Numbered from the stretch's first letter, positions 23,674 to 32,911 are shown. The stretch: DNA of 64,000 nucleotides from Synechococcus sp. PROS-9-1 (GCF_014279775.1 NZ_CP047961.1:1364001-1428000), one strand, 5' to 3'. Notes: generated by a model not told the origin, from the letters alone. Numbers and translations are program-made.

Positions 23674-23756
23674 GGGTTCGGGCCTAAGGGTGTCCTAAGC
23701 CTATGAAAAGAAGCTGGATCTCTGCATAAGATCGATGTCGATTCAATGGAGACCAT

Positions 23757-23975
23757 TTGTCACCTCAAAATTTCCAGTACGAACCTTTGGAAGCTTTCGG
23801 TGAAGGCCTAACGACGAAACGCCCCTGGAATCAAGGATCTCTGGGCTTTGTTGAGCGTCTCAACGGAAGAGTGGCGATGTTGGGCTTTATGGCTGCCATC
23901 ATTGGAGAATTGATTAGTGGTCATGGACCTGCAGGCCAAGTTGCAGATGTGATCCGCTGGTACTTGTCTCTATAA
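23757..23975 (+). CDS. hli: High-light-inducible protein (one-helix chlorophyll-binding)
   Basis: Seventy-two residues with the chlorophyll a/b-binding motif ERLNGRVAMLGFMAAIIGE (about residues 30-48), in which Glu, Asn, Arg and Met are the conserved pigment-binding positions. HLIPs protect photosystem assembly and bind chlorophyll and carotenoid under light stress. No ATG is present; a TTG at 23757 is taken as start, which gives a leader of the usual length. A second HLIP is at 44345. Confidence 0.93.
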   Translation: MSPQNFQYEPLEAFGEGLTTKRPWNQGSLGFVERLNGRVAMLGFMAAIIGELISGHGPAGQVADVIRWYLSL

Positions 23976-24239
23976 ACTAAACAGAAAAAAACTTTTACCT
24001 GAATAAAAAATTATTTCAACGGTCGATACTTAATTCCTTAATCCTCAAAGACCGCAAAGCAAAACAAGCTCGATTATCGCTATACTAATATATCTATCTA
24101 AGTGAAGAAAGTAATCTCTTTTTACAAAAATTTTGGCCGACAGTTGTCTTACTAATTGGATAACCTTTTCGATGAATGTGAATGTATAATCTTCAAGTGG
24201 ATGCAAAAGAGCCAATTTTTTTGTAATCCAACCCCTCGG

Positions 24240-24584
24240 TCACGGCGCCGCGATGTCTGACATCTCAGGCTGGAGCAAAACATCGCGGGCATTGTTCAAA
24301 CGCGTCATCGTGTCTGGATCGCCACCTTTATCAGGGTGATGCTGCACAGCGAGAGCCTTGTGCACCTTCTTCACCGCCTGCTCTGTTAACCGACCCGAAA
24401 GAACCAATCCCAGGGCCTGCCTCGCGCAAATCGCTTCAAAATCAGGATCGCGGCCCAAGGGCTGACGCTCGCGACCATGGTTGGAGTGACCAGGCTTGCG
24501 CTTTTTACTTCGGCTGCGCTTACTACCGCCAGCGTTGCCGGTTCCGAAACCAGAGCCCTCTTTGGCCTCTTGACTGCTCGCCAT
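24240..24584 (-). CDS. J-domain (DnaJ-like) protein
   Basis: One hundred and fourteen residues from the ATG at 24584. The N-terminal half is Gly/Ser/Lys/Arg-rich and disordered (GGSKRSRSKKRKPGHS); the C-terminal half is a J domain with the diagnostic HPD (QHHPDKGGDPDTM) between helix II and III, followed by LNNARDVLL. It should stimulate an Hsp70 ATPase. The basic leader suggests nucleic-acid contact. It is followed after about 60 bases by the end of nothing else on its strand; the glutathione-transferase gene lies upstream in the same direction. Confidence 0.85.
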   Translation of the reverse strand: MASSQEAKEGSGFGTGNAGGSKRSRSKKRKPGHSNHGRERQPLGRDPDFEAICARQALGLVLSGRLTEQAVKKVHKALAVQHHPDKGGDPDTMTRLNNARDVLLQPEMSDIAAP

Positions 24585-24644
24585 GGTGATCTCACATGAC
24601 CTGCCAGCCTGCCGGATCGCGATCACCGGACGCAAAGAAAGCCC

Positions 24645-25895
24645 TCACGAGTTCAAAAATGGCCTTGGATCTTGATCGAAACGATTCTCAAAAGCTGGCG
24701 GGGCTGGCTGAGCCTCACCATCAAGAGCTGCTGTGGATTCAAGGGCCTTCCTTAACAGTCGAGCACTCTGCAAAGGCATATCTCGCGGCACCGAAATTCG
24801 ATCCCTCAAATAGCGCAGACCGTAAGCAGTGTCAGTATTTGGCTGGCAGAGATTGCCAGACATGAGATAGGTCAATGCAGCCCGCAGGGGCTGATCAAAA
24901 GCAGCACCGAGAGGATTGCGTGCCATTAGCGCAGAGCGATGGCGCAACACCCTCTCCAGAGCCCTTTGCGAAGACATCACACCATCGTCTTCGATCTGCG
25001 TGGACCAACTTGTTTCGAGTTCAGCGAGGCCAGCACCTTGATCCACTGCATGCGCCATCGCTTGCTGTTCAGGGCTTCCATTGCTCCAACAACCACCCAT
25101 TTGTGGTGGCAAGTCGTGGGCATGGGTATGGACATCACTCTGGGTACCGCGATAGGTCGCCAGCTGCTCCAAAGCGTTGAACCATCGATCGATGCCTGGA
25201 TGCTCTTGACGAAGTGCAAAGCCCTTGAAGTAAGCCAAGGAGGCATTCATCCGCTCCACGTAAGGCACGAACACCAGGTCTGCCGTTCCAGGATGAGCTC
25301 CACCCGGACGATCAGGATCAAGCCAATGGCCACCTCCCGCCATGAGGGCCGCCTCCATTTGACGTGCCACCGTCTGAAACTGTTCTTGCGCTTGAACCTC
25401 CTGCCTGTTGTTCAGCCTGGGTGTGCATAGCCAAATGCACCAAGCACGAAACAAAAGACGCTCGAGATCGCGGAATCGGCGCACACGTTTGTCATGCATC
25501 CCTGCGCCCAAGGCGCCAAAGGCATGCTCTAACGCTTCAAGGATGCGATCACTTTCTGTGAACAGCCGTCCATCCAACTCAAGCGCAGGAAGCATTCCTG
25601 ACGGCACCTTGGCGGTAAACCAGGGCTCCTTCGGCCCATAGCAGCGCATGGTGACTTTTCGAATCCGATAGGGGACTCGACGAAACTCCAGCCATAGCCA
25701 TACCTTCTGGCAATACGGGCACCAAGCGTGATGATCACGAAACAAGGTGACCCTCACCTGAGACTCCGACTGCCCAAACAAGCGCAATGTGGCTTGGGCA
25801 TTCGCTGGGCCTTCACAACGCTCTGCAGGGTCAGGAGCCAAAGCATCCAGCTGCTCCCAGCTCAGGGCAACAGCGTCAGCGAGCAGATCGGCCAT
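24645..25895 (-). CDS. Glutathione S-transferase family protein
   Basis: A 416-residue protein, longer than classical GSTs. The thioredoxin-like N-domain has a CPYC motif (HAWCPYCQKVWLWLEF, about residues 58-73) and the cis-Pro/SNAIL-like segment (PSGMLPALELDGRLFTESDRIL); the helical C-domain extends from about 125 to 290 and is followed by an additional helical region to the end. CPYC-type members act on disulphides or as glutathione lyases rather than as classical transferases. The gene ends 60 bases ahead of the J-domain gene on the same strand. Confidence 0.85.
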   Translation of the reverse strand: MADLLADAVALSWEQLDALAPDPAERCEGPANAQATLRLFGQSESQVRVTLFRDHHAWCPYCQKVWLWLEFRRVPYRIRKVTMRCYGPKEPWFTAKVPSGMLPALELDGRLFTESDRILEALEHAFGALGAGMHDKRVRRFRDLERLLFRAWCIWLCTPRLNNRQEVQAQEQFQTVARQMEAALMAGGGHWLDPDRPGGAHPGTADLVFVPYVERMNASLAYFKGFALRQEHPGIDRWFNALEQLATYRGTQSDVHTHAHDLPPQMGGCWSNGSPEQQAMAHAVDQGAGLAELETSWSTQIEDDGVMSSQRALERVLRHRSALMARNPLGAAFDQPLRAALTYLMSGNLCQPNTDTAYGLRYLRDRISVPRDMPLQSARLLRKALESTAALDGEAQPAPPAFENRFDQDPRPFLNS

Positions 25896-25920
25896 AGCCC
25901 ACGTTCGGATCTATGCATGA

Positions 25921-26157
25921 TCAAGGATCACCGAGCCTGTGGGGGCTCAGAAGGGCATACTCCCGAGCCTCGGCCGTGGTGTGCAGCATGGGCTCGCCGC
26001 CATTCAGCAACCAGAATTCAAGCCGAGCATCATCAGGCGCCTCGAAAAAGTACACCTCAGACGGCATCAAAACTTTTTCACAAAAGAATTGACTCTCGCC
26101 AATACATTTGAGGATTACCATTTTTGAGGAATCGTTCCGATAGCAACATTCACCCAT
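25921..26157 (-). CDS. DUF1830 protein
   Basis: Seventy-eight residues matching DUF1830, a cyanobacteria-specific family: ECCYRNDSSKMVILKCI at the start, then FFCEKVLMPSEVYFFEAP and ARLEFWLL. The pattern is a small beta-sheet domain. Function unknown. It is 25 bases upstream of the glutathione-transferase start... in transcription order it follows nothing and precedes that gene, so the two could share a message. Confidence 0.8.
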   Translation of the reverse strand: MGECCYRNDSSKMVILKCIGESQFFCEKVLMPSEVYFFEAPDDARLEFWLLNGGEPMLHTTAEAREYALLSPHRLGDP

Positions 26158-26293
26158 CTAAGAATTCCATTCACGATCAAAAGAACATCCTCTGAAAACC
26201 TCATAAAAATTGTCTAACTCAACACAAAAACAGACGTATCTTTAGATTCTTTTTATTTCCAATGCGACGATTCCCTTACTCCTGCACGCTCTC

Positions 26294-26767
26294 ATGAATT
26301 TCGCCATTCTGAACGCGAGGGAAAAGGCTGTGCGCCTTACAGGCACTGGCCTCAAGAGTAGTGATCTCTTGGGTTGCTGGCTCCTGCAAACGGTTTGGTC
26401 GAAGGGAGACAAGAAAGCCAATCCATTCAGCAGTTGGATGCTGAGAAGCCTGGATGCCCGCCTGGAGATCAAAGCAGATTTAGAGGACAACTGCAGTGAT
26501 TTGCGTCTCTCTAACGCCGTCAACTTGGGGCCTGTTGAACTCAAATTTCAAGGTCCAGGTTTGTTAAAGGGGAAGCGCCCATTGCTGACCTTTCACTTCG
26601 ACTCACTCACGCTAAGGATTGGTGGCATTGTGTTGCTCAAAAAAGCATTGCCCACTCCAGACCAAAAGCGCACTCCATTTTTTGCTCTGATCGAACGCAA
26701 CCCTGATGGCTGGATGGCGGCCCGTGGACGGGGTGGCGGACTCGCACTCTGGAGACTCAAGGATTGA
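26294..26767 (+). CDS. Conserved cyanobacterial protein, PAP/fibrillin-like fold possible
   Basis: A 157-residue soluble protein. It begins with a helix, then GCWLLQTVWSKGDKK, a series of strands (NAVNLGPVELKFQGPGLL, LTFHFDSLTLRIGG) and a C-terminal FFALIERNPDGWMAARGRGGG. The Trp-x-Leu-x-x-Thr-x-Trp opening and strand-rich rest resemble the plastid-lipid-associated (PAP/fibrillin) lipocalin-like family; this is a judgement by eye. The 3' end overlaps the convergent PPOX gene by 11 bases. Confidence 0.6.
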   Translation: MNFAILNAREKAVRLTGTGLKSSDLLGCWLLQTVWSKGDKKANPFSSWMLRSLDARLEIKADLEDNCSDLRLSNAVNLGPVELKFQGPGLLKGKRPLLTFHFDSLTLRIGGIVLLKKALPTPDQKRTPFFALIERNPDGWMAARGRGGGLALWRLKD

Positions 26768-27347
26768 GCCTTTGTTCTTGCCATTGCCTTGCAGATGTCC
26801 ACAACCGCCGCAAATGAGGGTGTGGCTTTAAATCGAGCTGCTCCACTTGGTGCAAGGAAATCCGAAGCAGGCGCAAGTGCTCTGGCATCCCTGAATCGTC
26901 TGACAGCTCCTGAGGCCATGGCCCTTGAGCGTCAAATGGATCACCAGGAGAGGGCCACGCCCAGACCGAACGCCCAGAGGGTGGGAGACGCTTCCAGTGT
27001 TGATCCAAAGCCACACCCTCATTCGCGGTGGGAGCGATCAGTCTTGCCGTTCCACGGAGGCGAAACTGCTCGCGAGCCTTACGAAACAACCAGCACAACT
27101 CCACCTCAGGTGTTCGTTCAATCTCTAAGCATTTCTCACTGCGGGCATCTGTGAGCAGATCCAGCGTCGCCGCCGCACTCCAATCGCGGAAAACGAGCGT
27201 TCGCACCCTCGGGTAGCCATCAATGGAAAGGCTTGCAAGTTGCAACCAGCGACCACCCGGTGACCGGCCTTCCCGCTTACGCGCCGCAAACAACAGAGGT
27301 CTCCAAGGGGGAAGCGGCTGAGCTGGATCCACTTCAGTGCTCACTTT
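26757..27347 (-). CDS. PPOX-type FMN flavoprotein (Alr4036 / Npun_F5749 type)
   Basis: About 196 residues. The split-barrel flavin domain is visible: PPWRPLLFAARKREG, WLQLASLSIDGYPRVRTLVF (flavin-binding strands), LDLLTDARSEKCLEI and LCWLFRKAREQFRLRG. It ends with RRLWTSARQWQEQRL, as in the cyanobacterial pyridoxamine-phosphate-oxidase-like group. The physiological substrate is unknown. The GTG at 27347 overlaps the upstream gene's stop; a TTG at 27362 is an alternative. Translationally coupled to the peroxiredoxin-like gene. Confidence 0.85.
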   Translation of the reverse strand, partial: KVSTEVDPAQPLPPWRPLLFAARKREGRSPGGRWLQLASLSIDGYPRVRTLVFRDWSAAATLDLLTDARSEKCLEIERTPEVELCWLFRKAREQFRLRGTARLIAPTANEGVALDQHWKRLPPSGRSVWAWPSPGDPFDAQGPWPQELSDDSGMPEHLRLLRISLHQVEQLDLKPHPHLRRLWTSARQWQEQRLNP

Positions 27348-28029
27348 CCAGCCAAGGGTCAAGAAAAGAGAGTGGCTGATTCATGGTCTCCGAGAAGCCC
27401 AAGATGCCCTGGTCGCGGTGGACATAGAGAACGGAATCATCCTCGTCCAACAGAAATGTGCCGCCTCGCTGCGTGATGTAAGCGTTGTTGGGTACATAGG
27501 TACCCCACTTCGTCAACACTTCATTCATGTTGCGAAGACGAACCGTGGCCAGCTCGAACGGACGTTGGAATCCGCTTCCCCCGGCCAGGCGAAACAGAGA
27601 AGAGTCATCAAAACGGGGGGGAGCACTGCGGTCTCCCGTATATCCCCTCAGGACTTCAGCAAGAGTGCCTGGCGAGCCAATCCCCGCACACATCAGCAAG
27701 AGGGATGGCCACGGACCGCCAGCAACCTCAAGCCCGGGTGAGAGACCAACACTGCGATGCAGGTCCGCATCAGAAACCACCCGAAGCTGAGACCTTGGAA
27801 ATCCAGTAAAAACGCAAAAACGATCAGCACCTGCTTGATCACCGATCGCGATGCCCAAGGTCTTGATTCCTACATGCTCTAAACGAGAAAGCGCAGGCAC
27901 GAGAGCTTGGGCATATTCCATGGAGTCGAAATCACCAAGCTGAGTGAAAAGCAACACCAAACGCTTGGAACCTGATTCCAGGCCAGGGATTTGTTGGAGA
28001 TAAGCGAGTAAGGCTTCTGGTGCTTTCAT
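27334..28029 (-). CDS. Peroxiredoxin-like (AhpC/TSA) protein
   Basis: A 231-residue thioredoxin-fold protein of the cyanobacterial peroxiredoxin-like group: KRLVLLFTQLGDFDSMEYA, GIKTLGIAIGDQ, ADRFCVFTGFP with a single Cys in the expected helix, and LFRLAGGSGFQRPFE later. There is no CxxC, so a classic resolving cysteine is absent and peroxidase activity is uncertain. It overlaps the PPOX flavoprotein gene by 14 bases, so the two may function together in redox metabolism. Confidence 0.8.
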   Translation of the reverse strand: MKAPEALLAYLQQIPGLESGSKRLVLLFTQLGDFDSMEYAQALVPALSRLEHVGIKTLGIAIGDQAGADRFCVFTGFPRSQLRVVSDADLHRSVGLSPGLEVAGGPWPSLLLMCAGIGSPGTLAEVLRGYTGDRSAPPRFDDSSLFRLAGGSGFQRPFELATVRLRNMNEVLTKWGTYVPNNAYITQRGGTFLLDEDDSVLYVHRDQGILGFSETMNQPLSFLDPWLESEH

Positions 28030-28647
28030 GTTGGATCGAGCCTTAACAGCGCAATTCGATGCTGAAGATCTAAACCTTAATCAAAATCTGATCCGATCTC
28101 CTGATCTAAAAATTTCATGCCCAAGCTCAAGGCAGAAGAGAGATCGGGGTAAACCCCATCAATCAATGATTAGCAATCAACAACACCACCACAAGATGAG
28201 GCAACAACCAACTATCGCGTCTAGGTATAGCCAAGTGCTCAATCGGCATGCGTCTCCACAACGTGATTAAGGCTCATCACTGCGTCATCCAAAATCCGAG
28301 ATCATCGATCGGATCGCTTCTTCAATATCTAATTCTTCTAGCCTCCACTGCTTGGAGGAAGAATTTGGCATCTCAATGCGTTTGTAAATGTGACCATCAG
28401 TCACGAGGTACTGGCTGGGATCAACCATCTTTTTAGAGGTGACGATCAACGAAAAGTCTCCAGCAACAATTCAAATCTGATCGGACTAGGTAGGAAGTCA
28501 CAAGGGTTTGTCTTGGGGAGCACATCAATAGGTGATGAACTCTCCTTACCGCCAGCCACGATCACAAGCCATGGCGATCGGGAATTGAGAACTGAGATTC
28601 GAAAGCCCTGGAGCGATGATGACCCATCTGTGAATGCAGCAGTCAGC
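28030..28647. other. Intergenic stretch, no supported gene
   Basis: About 620 bases. Frames on both strands have low-complexity Gln/His/Ser translations. Small inverted repeats (CCTCCA...TGGAGG near 28345 and GTGAC...GTCAC near 28390) are visible but not followed by T-runs. The right part presumably contains the promoter of the secreted protein. Confidence 0.4.
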
Positions 28648-28998
28648 ATGAAAACCCATCGTCTTTGCCTTCCTCTGCTGCTGCTTGCGCTGGGAGGACC
28701 CAGCTCAGTTCATGCCAGTTGCGACATCTTTTCAACCGCCCTGAACAGGATTAATGCTGAAGAACAAGAGTCCTTGAGAAAAGCCCGAAAAAAGCACGTA
28801 AAAAAGAAATGCGGGACTCAAAGCCAATCCTGGATCGGAGGAGCGGCAGGATCCAGAAGATTTGAGTATTTAAATTGCAAACTCAGTGCTCGGAATAGCG
28901 AAGAGTTCAAAAAAAAATGGGCTGTTGAAGCTGCGACTTGGCAGGCCAAGCGAGAGAACATAAAAACTGAACGCTTCTTCTCCGGATGTTCTGAATGA
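28648..28998 (+). CDS. Secreted small basic protein (116 aa)
   Basis: A signal peptide (KTHRLCLPLLLLALGGPS, cleavage after SVHA) precedes a mature basic protein of about 90 residues with three cysteines (ASCDIF, KKCGTQ, LNCKLS) plus one at the end (FSGCSE), consistent with two disulphides. Lys/Arg clusters (RKARKKHVKKK) are prominent. The frame is open upstream to 28390 but the signal peptide fixes the start at 28648. No family recognised. Confidence 0.65.
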   Translation: MKTHRLCLPLLLLALGGPSSVHASCDIFSTALNRINAEEQESLRKARKKHVKKKCGTQSQSWIGGAAGSRRFEYLNCKLSARNSEEFKKKWAVEAATWQAKRENIKTERFFSGCSE

Positions 28999-29047
28999 TG
29001 GGTGGTTCCCCAACACCAACCAGACAGCCAAGCGCAGATTCATACAT

Positions 29048-30052
29048 CTATGAGGCCGTCTGATCGAGCACGAAGCGATAGCGCACATCACCACGATGCA
29101 AGCGCTCAATCGCTTGATTGACCTGATCGAACGGAAGATGCTCCACCTGGGGTTTGATGGCGTGCCTCACGCAGAATTCCATCATTTTCCGAAGACTCCC
29201 TGGTGAGGACGTGGGACTACCCGTGATCGACCGACGAAAGGAAATCAAATCGAAAGCACCAACTTGTATGGGCTGCAAGACGGCTCCCAGCTGATGCAAT
29301 CGACCCCTTGGGGCCAGAGATCCCATCACGGCAGACCAGTCGAGCGGTTGATTCACGGTGTTAATCACAAGATCAAAACGTCCCGGCAATGCGGGTAGCT
29401 CTTCCAAGAGCATCACGTTGTGGGCCCCAAAGCCCCTCGCCTCATCAGCTTTGCTGAGGTCCGTGGTGAGCGCGGTCACCTCACAGCCCCAGGCTCTAGC
29501 GAACTGCAGCGCCATATGACCTAGTCCACCGATCCCTACAACCGCCACATGGGCCATCGGCGATACCTGCTCATCCAGGAGAGGCGCGAAAACTGTGATT
29601 CCACCGCAGAACAAAGGTCCTGCCACAGCCGGATCCAACCCTTTCGGCAGAACAACGGTCCAATCCTGATGCGCTTTGACATGGCTGGCAAACCCGCCCT
29701 GGCGGCCCACGATCGTCGCCTCCAGGGACGGACAAAGATTGCTGGTTCCCGCCAGACATTGATTGCATCGAAAACAACTGCCACTGATCCAACCCAACCC
29801 ACGGATCTGTCCGATCACGCTTGAGTCCACGCCAGCTCCAATAGACACGACCCGGCCCACAACTTCATGGCCAGGAACGAGCGGGTACTGGCTAACCCCC
29901 CAGCTGTTGTCGATCATCGACAGGTCGCTGTGGCAAAGACCGCAGTAAAGGACCTCTAAAACAAGTTCGTCAGCACCAGGCTCAAGCAAGACTCGTTTGA
30001 CCTTTTGAAGAGACGCGGATGCACACTCCGCTTCCCAAACAGCAATATCCAC
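29048..30052 (-). CDS. Zinc-dependent alcohol dehydrogenase (CAD/YahK type)
   Basis: A 334-residue medium-chain dehydrogenase. The catalytic zinc ligands (CGLCHSD, GHEVVG) and the structural-zinc cysteine lobe (CFRCNQCLAGTSNLC) are intact, and the coenzyme fold has VGIGGLGHMALQFA (GxGGxG). The sequence type matches the NADP(H)-dependent aldehyde/cinnamyl alcohol reductases (YahK-like). It reduces aldehydes in the cytoplasm; the in-vivo substrate is unknown. ATG start at 30052. Divergent from the DUF1651 gene. Confidence 0.92.
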   Translation of the reverse strand: MDIAVWEAECASASLQKVKRVLLEPGADELVLEVLYCGLCHSDLSMIDNSWGVSQYPLVPGHEVVGRVVSIGAGVDSSVIGQIRGLGWISGSCFRCNQCLAGTSNLCPSLEATIVGRQGGFASHVKAHQDWTVVLPKGLDPAVAGPLFCGGITVFAPLLDEQVSPMAHVAVVGIGGLGHMALQFARAWGCEVTALTTDLSKADEARGFGAHNVMLLEELPALPGRFDLVINTVNQPLDWSAVMGSLAPRGRLHQLGAVLQPIQVGAFDLISFRRSITGSPTSSPGSLRKMMEFCVRHAIKPQVEHLPFDQVNQAIERLHRGDVRYRFVLDQTAS

Positions 30053-30231
30053 GATGAATCCAGCCAGCCTGATTCAGTTTTAGCCAGCAACAACGGCATG
30101 GGCGTTGACGCACGCACAGAACTCAACTAGAACATCTGTACCAGCAGCAGACTCTTGGCTCCGAGCTCGCCCTACGCCCCCTTCCAGGCTGAAGCGTGGA
30201 TGCATGACTCTGTCATCAGCCCTCGAAAGAC

Positions 30232-30480
30232 ATGCCACACCAAAACTGGATCCAGGATCCCAACTCCACTGACACGAAACGCTTCCACCCCGACGAAAGG
30301 AGTTGGAGCCGTGATCCACACGTCTTCGTGGATTCAGGGCGACCTCTTTCAGGTGACTCTCCCCTGTTGAAAACGCGTGTCCATTTGAGCCAGCAAACGG
30401 CTGATCAACTTTGGCGAGAGCTCGTACGCGTTGGCTGGAGGCCCTGCAGCCCACAGTGGAGCTCAGACTCAGACATCTGA
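30232..30480 (+). CDS. DUF1651 protein
   Basis: Eighty-two residues matching DUF1651, a picocyanobacterial family: NWIQDPNSTDTKRFHPDE at the start, VDSGRP, then LLKTRVHLSQQTADQLWREL and GWRPCSPQW. The Trp, Arg-Phe-His-Pro, Leu-Trp and Gly-Trp positions are the conserved ones. Function unknown. The convergent frame on the other strand is rejected because its translation is Ser/Arg/Gly-rich. It ends 52 bases before the convergent cupin gene. Confidence 0.75.
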   Translation: MPHQNWIQDPNSTDTKRFHPDERSWSRDPHVFVDSGRPLSGDSPLLKTRVHLSQQTADQLWRELVRVGWRPCSPQWSSDSDI

Positions 30481-30532
30481 GTTTCCTCCAACACCAATCA
30501 AGGCTTGATTCGGAATGCTTCTATCGAAGCGT

Positions 30533-30802
30533 CTAGCCGAATTGGTAATGCTTGCGGACAAATTGGTGGACCTCCCAGGTGCAGCTCATCCCCTTCGGAA
30601 ACACAACAAGATCTCCCGCCCCAAAGCGGACGGGCACGCCGCCATCCGGAGTCACCGTCACCTTCCCCTCCAGGATCAAGCAGGTTTCGCGCTGGTCATA
30701 GGTCCAGGGGAATGTACTGATCTCACAGCCCCAAATCGGCCAATCACGTAACCCCAGCGCCAGGATCGTGCTCTCGGGACAAGGCGATGTGACGCTGATC
30801 AT
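30533..30802 (-). CDS. Cupin protein (DUF861/cupin_3)
   Basis: Eighty-nine residues forming a single small cupin: WGCEISTFPWTYDQRETCLILEG, then TVTPDGG, FGAGDLVVFPKGMSCTW. The conserved PxG and FPxG turns and the metal-site Tyr/Glu/Cys positions of the cupin_3 subfamily are seen. It lies 21 bases downstream of the Rieske-oxygenase gene on the same strand, so the two are likely co-transcribed. Confidence 0.85.
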   Translation of the reverse strand: MISVTSPCPESTILALGLRDWPIWGCEISTFPWTYDQRETCLILEGKVTVTPDGGVPVRFGAGDLVVFPKGMSCTWEVHQFVRKHYQFG

Positions 30803-30823
30803 CGTGTAATTGAGCGGACTTTC

Positions 30824-32146
30824 TCAGATTCGCTGATTGCGGGGCGCCTGACCATCCCCAACGAGCAATCCACGTTGCCAACGCGACGTTTGTCGGAGAG
30901 AAAGACCGCTCAATGCAGCGAGACCTATACCCAACCAAAACAGCCAACTCAACTGAGCCGCTCCGATCAATACAGCAGACAACCACAGCAAGCCCCAGAG
31001 CCAAGGCCGTAGCGAGCGAATGCGGCGCAGAGCACCCGAACAGCTGCGACAATGCTTTGTATGACTGTGATATCGGTCCATTAAGACCTCTACATCCTGC
31101 CGCGGTGGCAGCGGTCGGCCTGCAAAAGGTCCACCTCCTTGGCGGTTGACCCAACGATGCAGCGCCTTGACGTACACATCGGCTGATGTGGGGAGGGTAA
31201 AGGCCTGTTCAGCAGCAGCACTACCTCCAGCGGTTTCAAAGACCCGTTCTTGCCAGTGCAGGAACACCTGATCGTCTTCCAGAACCTTGTGATTGCCGAT
31301 GTGCTGCAACCAGCGAGGTCGCAGTCCCACCAAGAGACGAGGAGCAGCTGCCTTGAACTGAAAAGGAAACCGAGCAAACAAACGACATTTTCCTCGGCTG
31401 ATCGGTACGGCATAAACCACCGTCAAAATGCGCGCAAACCCCTTAGCCGTGAGGTCATGCCACATCAGTTGGGGAGCTCGAAAGTGAGTGTCCTGTGAAC
31501 CGAGCTTTCCTTTTCGAGGGCCTTCCTGCCAAAACGCTTCAAACCCTTGCGAATCCTCGCGGGTGATTACCGCTTCCAATGGAGACGCATTTTCCCTTTT
31601 GCCGACGGTGCGGTGATGCGTGAAAGGGACATGACTCACATCCAAGACATTTTCAAGGAGGGTGAGAGCATCCATCGGCAAATCGCGGAAGGTGTCCTGC
31701 ACAATCCAGCCATCCGCCCAGCCGTCTCCCTGCTCCTGCAAAACGGGAACCAAAGGAAGCGATGCAGGGTCAGCAGCTGAAGCCGTGCCGCTCCAGACAA
31801 ACAACAAGCCCTGGCCTATTGCAGTGGGCAAGCTCCCGCATTTTGTTCGCTGGGATTCAGAGCGAGCGCCTTCCCCCATTTGAGGAATCGCTTTACACGT
31901 GCCTTGTCCATCAAAACTCCAACCGTGATAAGGACATTCCAATTGACCGGACTCGTTGATACGGCCTTCACTGAGAGGCACAAGTCGATGAGGGCACACA
32001 TCTTTAAAGGCCCTCCAGCTTTCGCCCGGAGCATCCCACCACAACACCAGGTCTTGTTCAAGAAGGGTGAATCGCTGGGGACGGGTTGGGTCAAGATCGC
32101 GCGTATAGGCAACGGGCCACCACTGATCACTCCAGCTGGGGGGCAT
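30824..32146 (-). CDS. Rieske oxygenase, PaO family (pheophorbide a oxygenase-like)
   Basis: A 440-residue protein. The Rieske [2Fe-2S] motif is intact: CPHRLVPL and CPYHGWSF. A mononuclear iron site in the catalytic domain fits ENVLDVSHVPFTHH (Asp/His/His). The C-terminus carries a CRSC pair and a hydrophobic stretch (two spans), as in chloroplast/cyanobacterial PaO-type enzymes that oxygenate chlorophyll breakdown products or related substrates at membranes. The ATG at 32146 is chosen; the 40 residues upstream are Arg/Ser-rich and unlike the family. Confidence 0.88.
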   Translation of the reverse strand: MPPSWSDQWWPVAYTRDLDPTRPQRFTLLEQDLVLWWDAPGESWRAFKDVCPHRLVPLSEGRINESGQLECPYHGWSFDGQGTCKAIPQMGEGARSESQRTKCGSLPTAIGQGLLFVWSGTASAADPASLPLVPVLQEQGDGWADGWIVQDTFRDLPMDALTLLENVLDVSHVPFTHHRTVGKRENASPLEAVITREDSQGFEAFWQEGPRKGKLGSQDTHFRAPQLMWHDLTAKGFARILTVVYAVPISRGKCRLFARFPFQFKAAAPRLLVGLRPRWLQHIGNHKVLEDDQVFLHWQERVFETAGGSAAAEQAFTLPTSADVYVKALHRWVNRQGGGPFAGRPLPPRQDVEVLMDRYHSHTKHCRSCSGALRRIRSLRPWLWGLLWLSAVLIGAAQLSWLFWLGIGLAALSGLSLRQTSRWQRGLLVGDGQAPRNQRI

Positions 32147-32284
32147 GGTTGCTTCACGACTGACGCCATGATCGTCGGATCGTGATCCGTAACGTGAGAA
32201 GGTACGCCGAACGGAGCAAATTGGGCGTTCAGCGCGATGACCATCGGCTCCCACACTCTTAATCAAGACTGAGACACCTTCCCT

Positions 32285-32686
32285 ATGGTTTTGACCGTTT
32301 TTTCAATCCTTCTGGCTCTGTTTCATTTCGTCGGGCCGATGCCCACCGATCTGGGCATCCATCAAGGTCAACTGAGTTCATGCGAATCACCCGCACATTG
32401 CGCCCGACTCGAGTGGGAGCGAAACGACCCGATCGGGAGCCTGAAGGAACTCGCCGAAGTCATCAAACAAACCCCGCGATCCGAGATCATCGAACAGCAA
32501 GCGGACTATCTCCATGCCACGGCAAGCAGTCAGATTTTCGGCTTCGTTGACGATCTAGAGCTCTACGCCGATACGGAACGATCTGTTCTCCAGGCACGCT
32601 CAGTTTCAAGACTTGGAGAGTCAGATCTTGGTGTCAACGAACAACGTCTTCGAAGCTTGCAGGCTGCCTTGTCCAATCAAGAGTGA
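32285..32686 (+). CDS. DUF1499 protein
   Basis: A 133-residue protein. It begins with a hydrophobic segment (VLTVFSILLALFHFVGP) likely to be a signal or anchor, followed by the DUF1499 pattern: CESPAHC, EIIEQQADYLHATASSQIFGFVDD with the family's YLHA and FVDD, and ARSVSRLGESDLGVN. Members are small extracytoplasmic proteins in photosynthetic bacteria and chloroplasts; function unknown. Divergent from the Rieske gene. Confidence 0.85.
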   Translation: MVLTVFSILLALFHFVGPMPTDLGIHQGQLSSCESPAHCARLEWERNDPIGSLKELAEVIKQTPRSEIIEQQADYLHATASSQIFGFVDDLELYADTERSVLQARSVSRLGESDLGVNEQRLRSLQAALSNQE

Positions 32687-32806
32687 TTGAGATCGTGTCG
32701 CGTTGAATGTCAAGCGACCACGTAAATCAGTGCAGCTCAAACACATGCAAGGGTCGTCATCATGCACGCTGGCATGGAGCCGAACTGGGCGATAACCGGG
32801 GCGCAT
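32621..32806 (-). CDS. Possible Cys-containing small protein
   Basis: A minus-strand frame of 61 codons overlapping the end of the DUF1499 gene. Its first 35 residues (RPGYRPVRLHASVHDDDPC, then MCLSCTDLRGRL) have a CxCxxC-like pattern and look protein-like; the rest is antisense to DUF1499 and probably not translated or only the tail. Low confidence. Confidence 0.25.
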   Translation of the reverse strand: MRPGYRPVRLHASVHDDDPCMCLSCTDLRGRLTFNATRSQSLLIGQGSLQASKTLFVDTKI

Positions 32807-32911
32807 GGGTAATCCGCTTTGAGTTGTTTTGACGCATCAATGAACTGCTCACCAGTGCTGGCAATCCATTCTGAAATTGTTGTTATCAATTGTTGAGCGA
32901 TCCGTTTTCAT

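Noticed and set aside
30080-30454. Minus-strand frame of 124 codons opposite the DUF1651 gene
   Set aside because: Composition is Ser/Arg/Gly-rich antisense; the plus-strand DUF1651 pattern is convincing.
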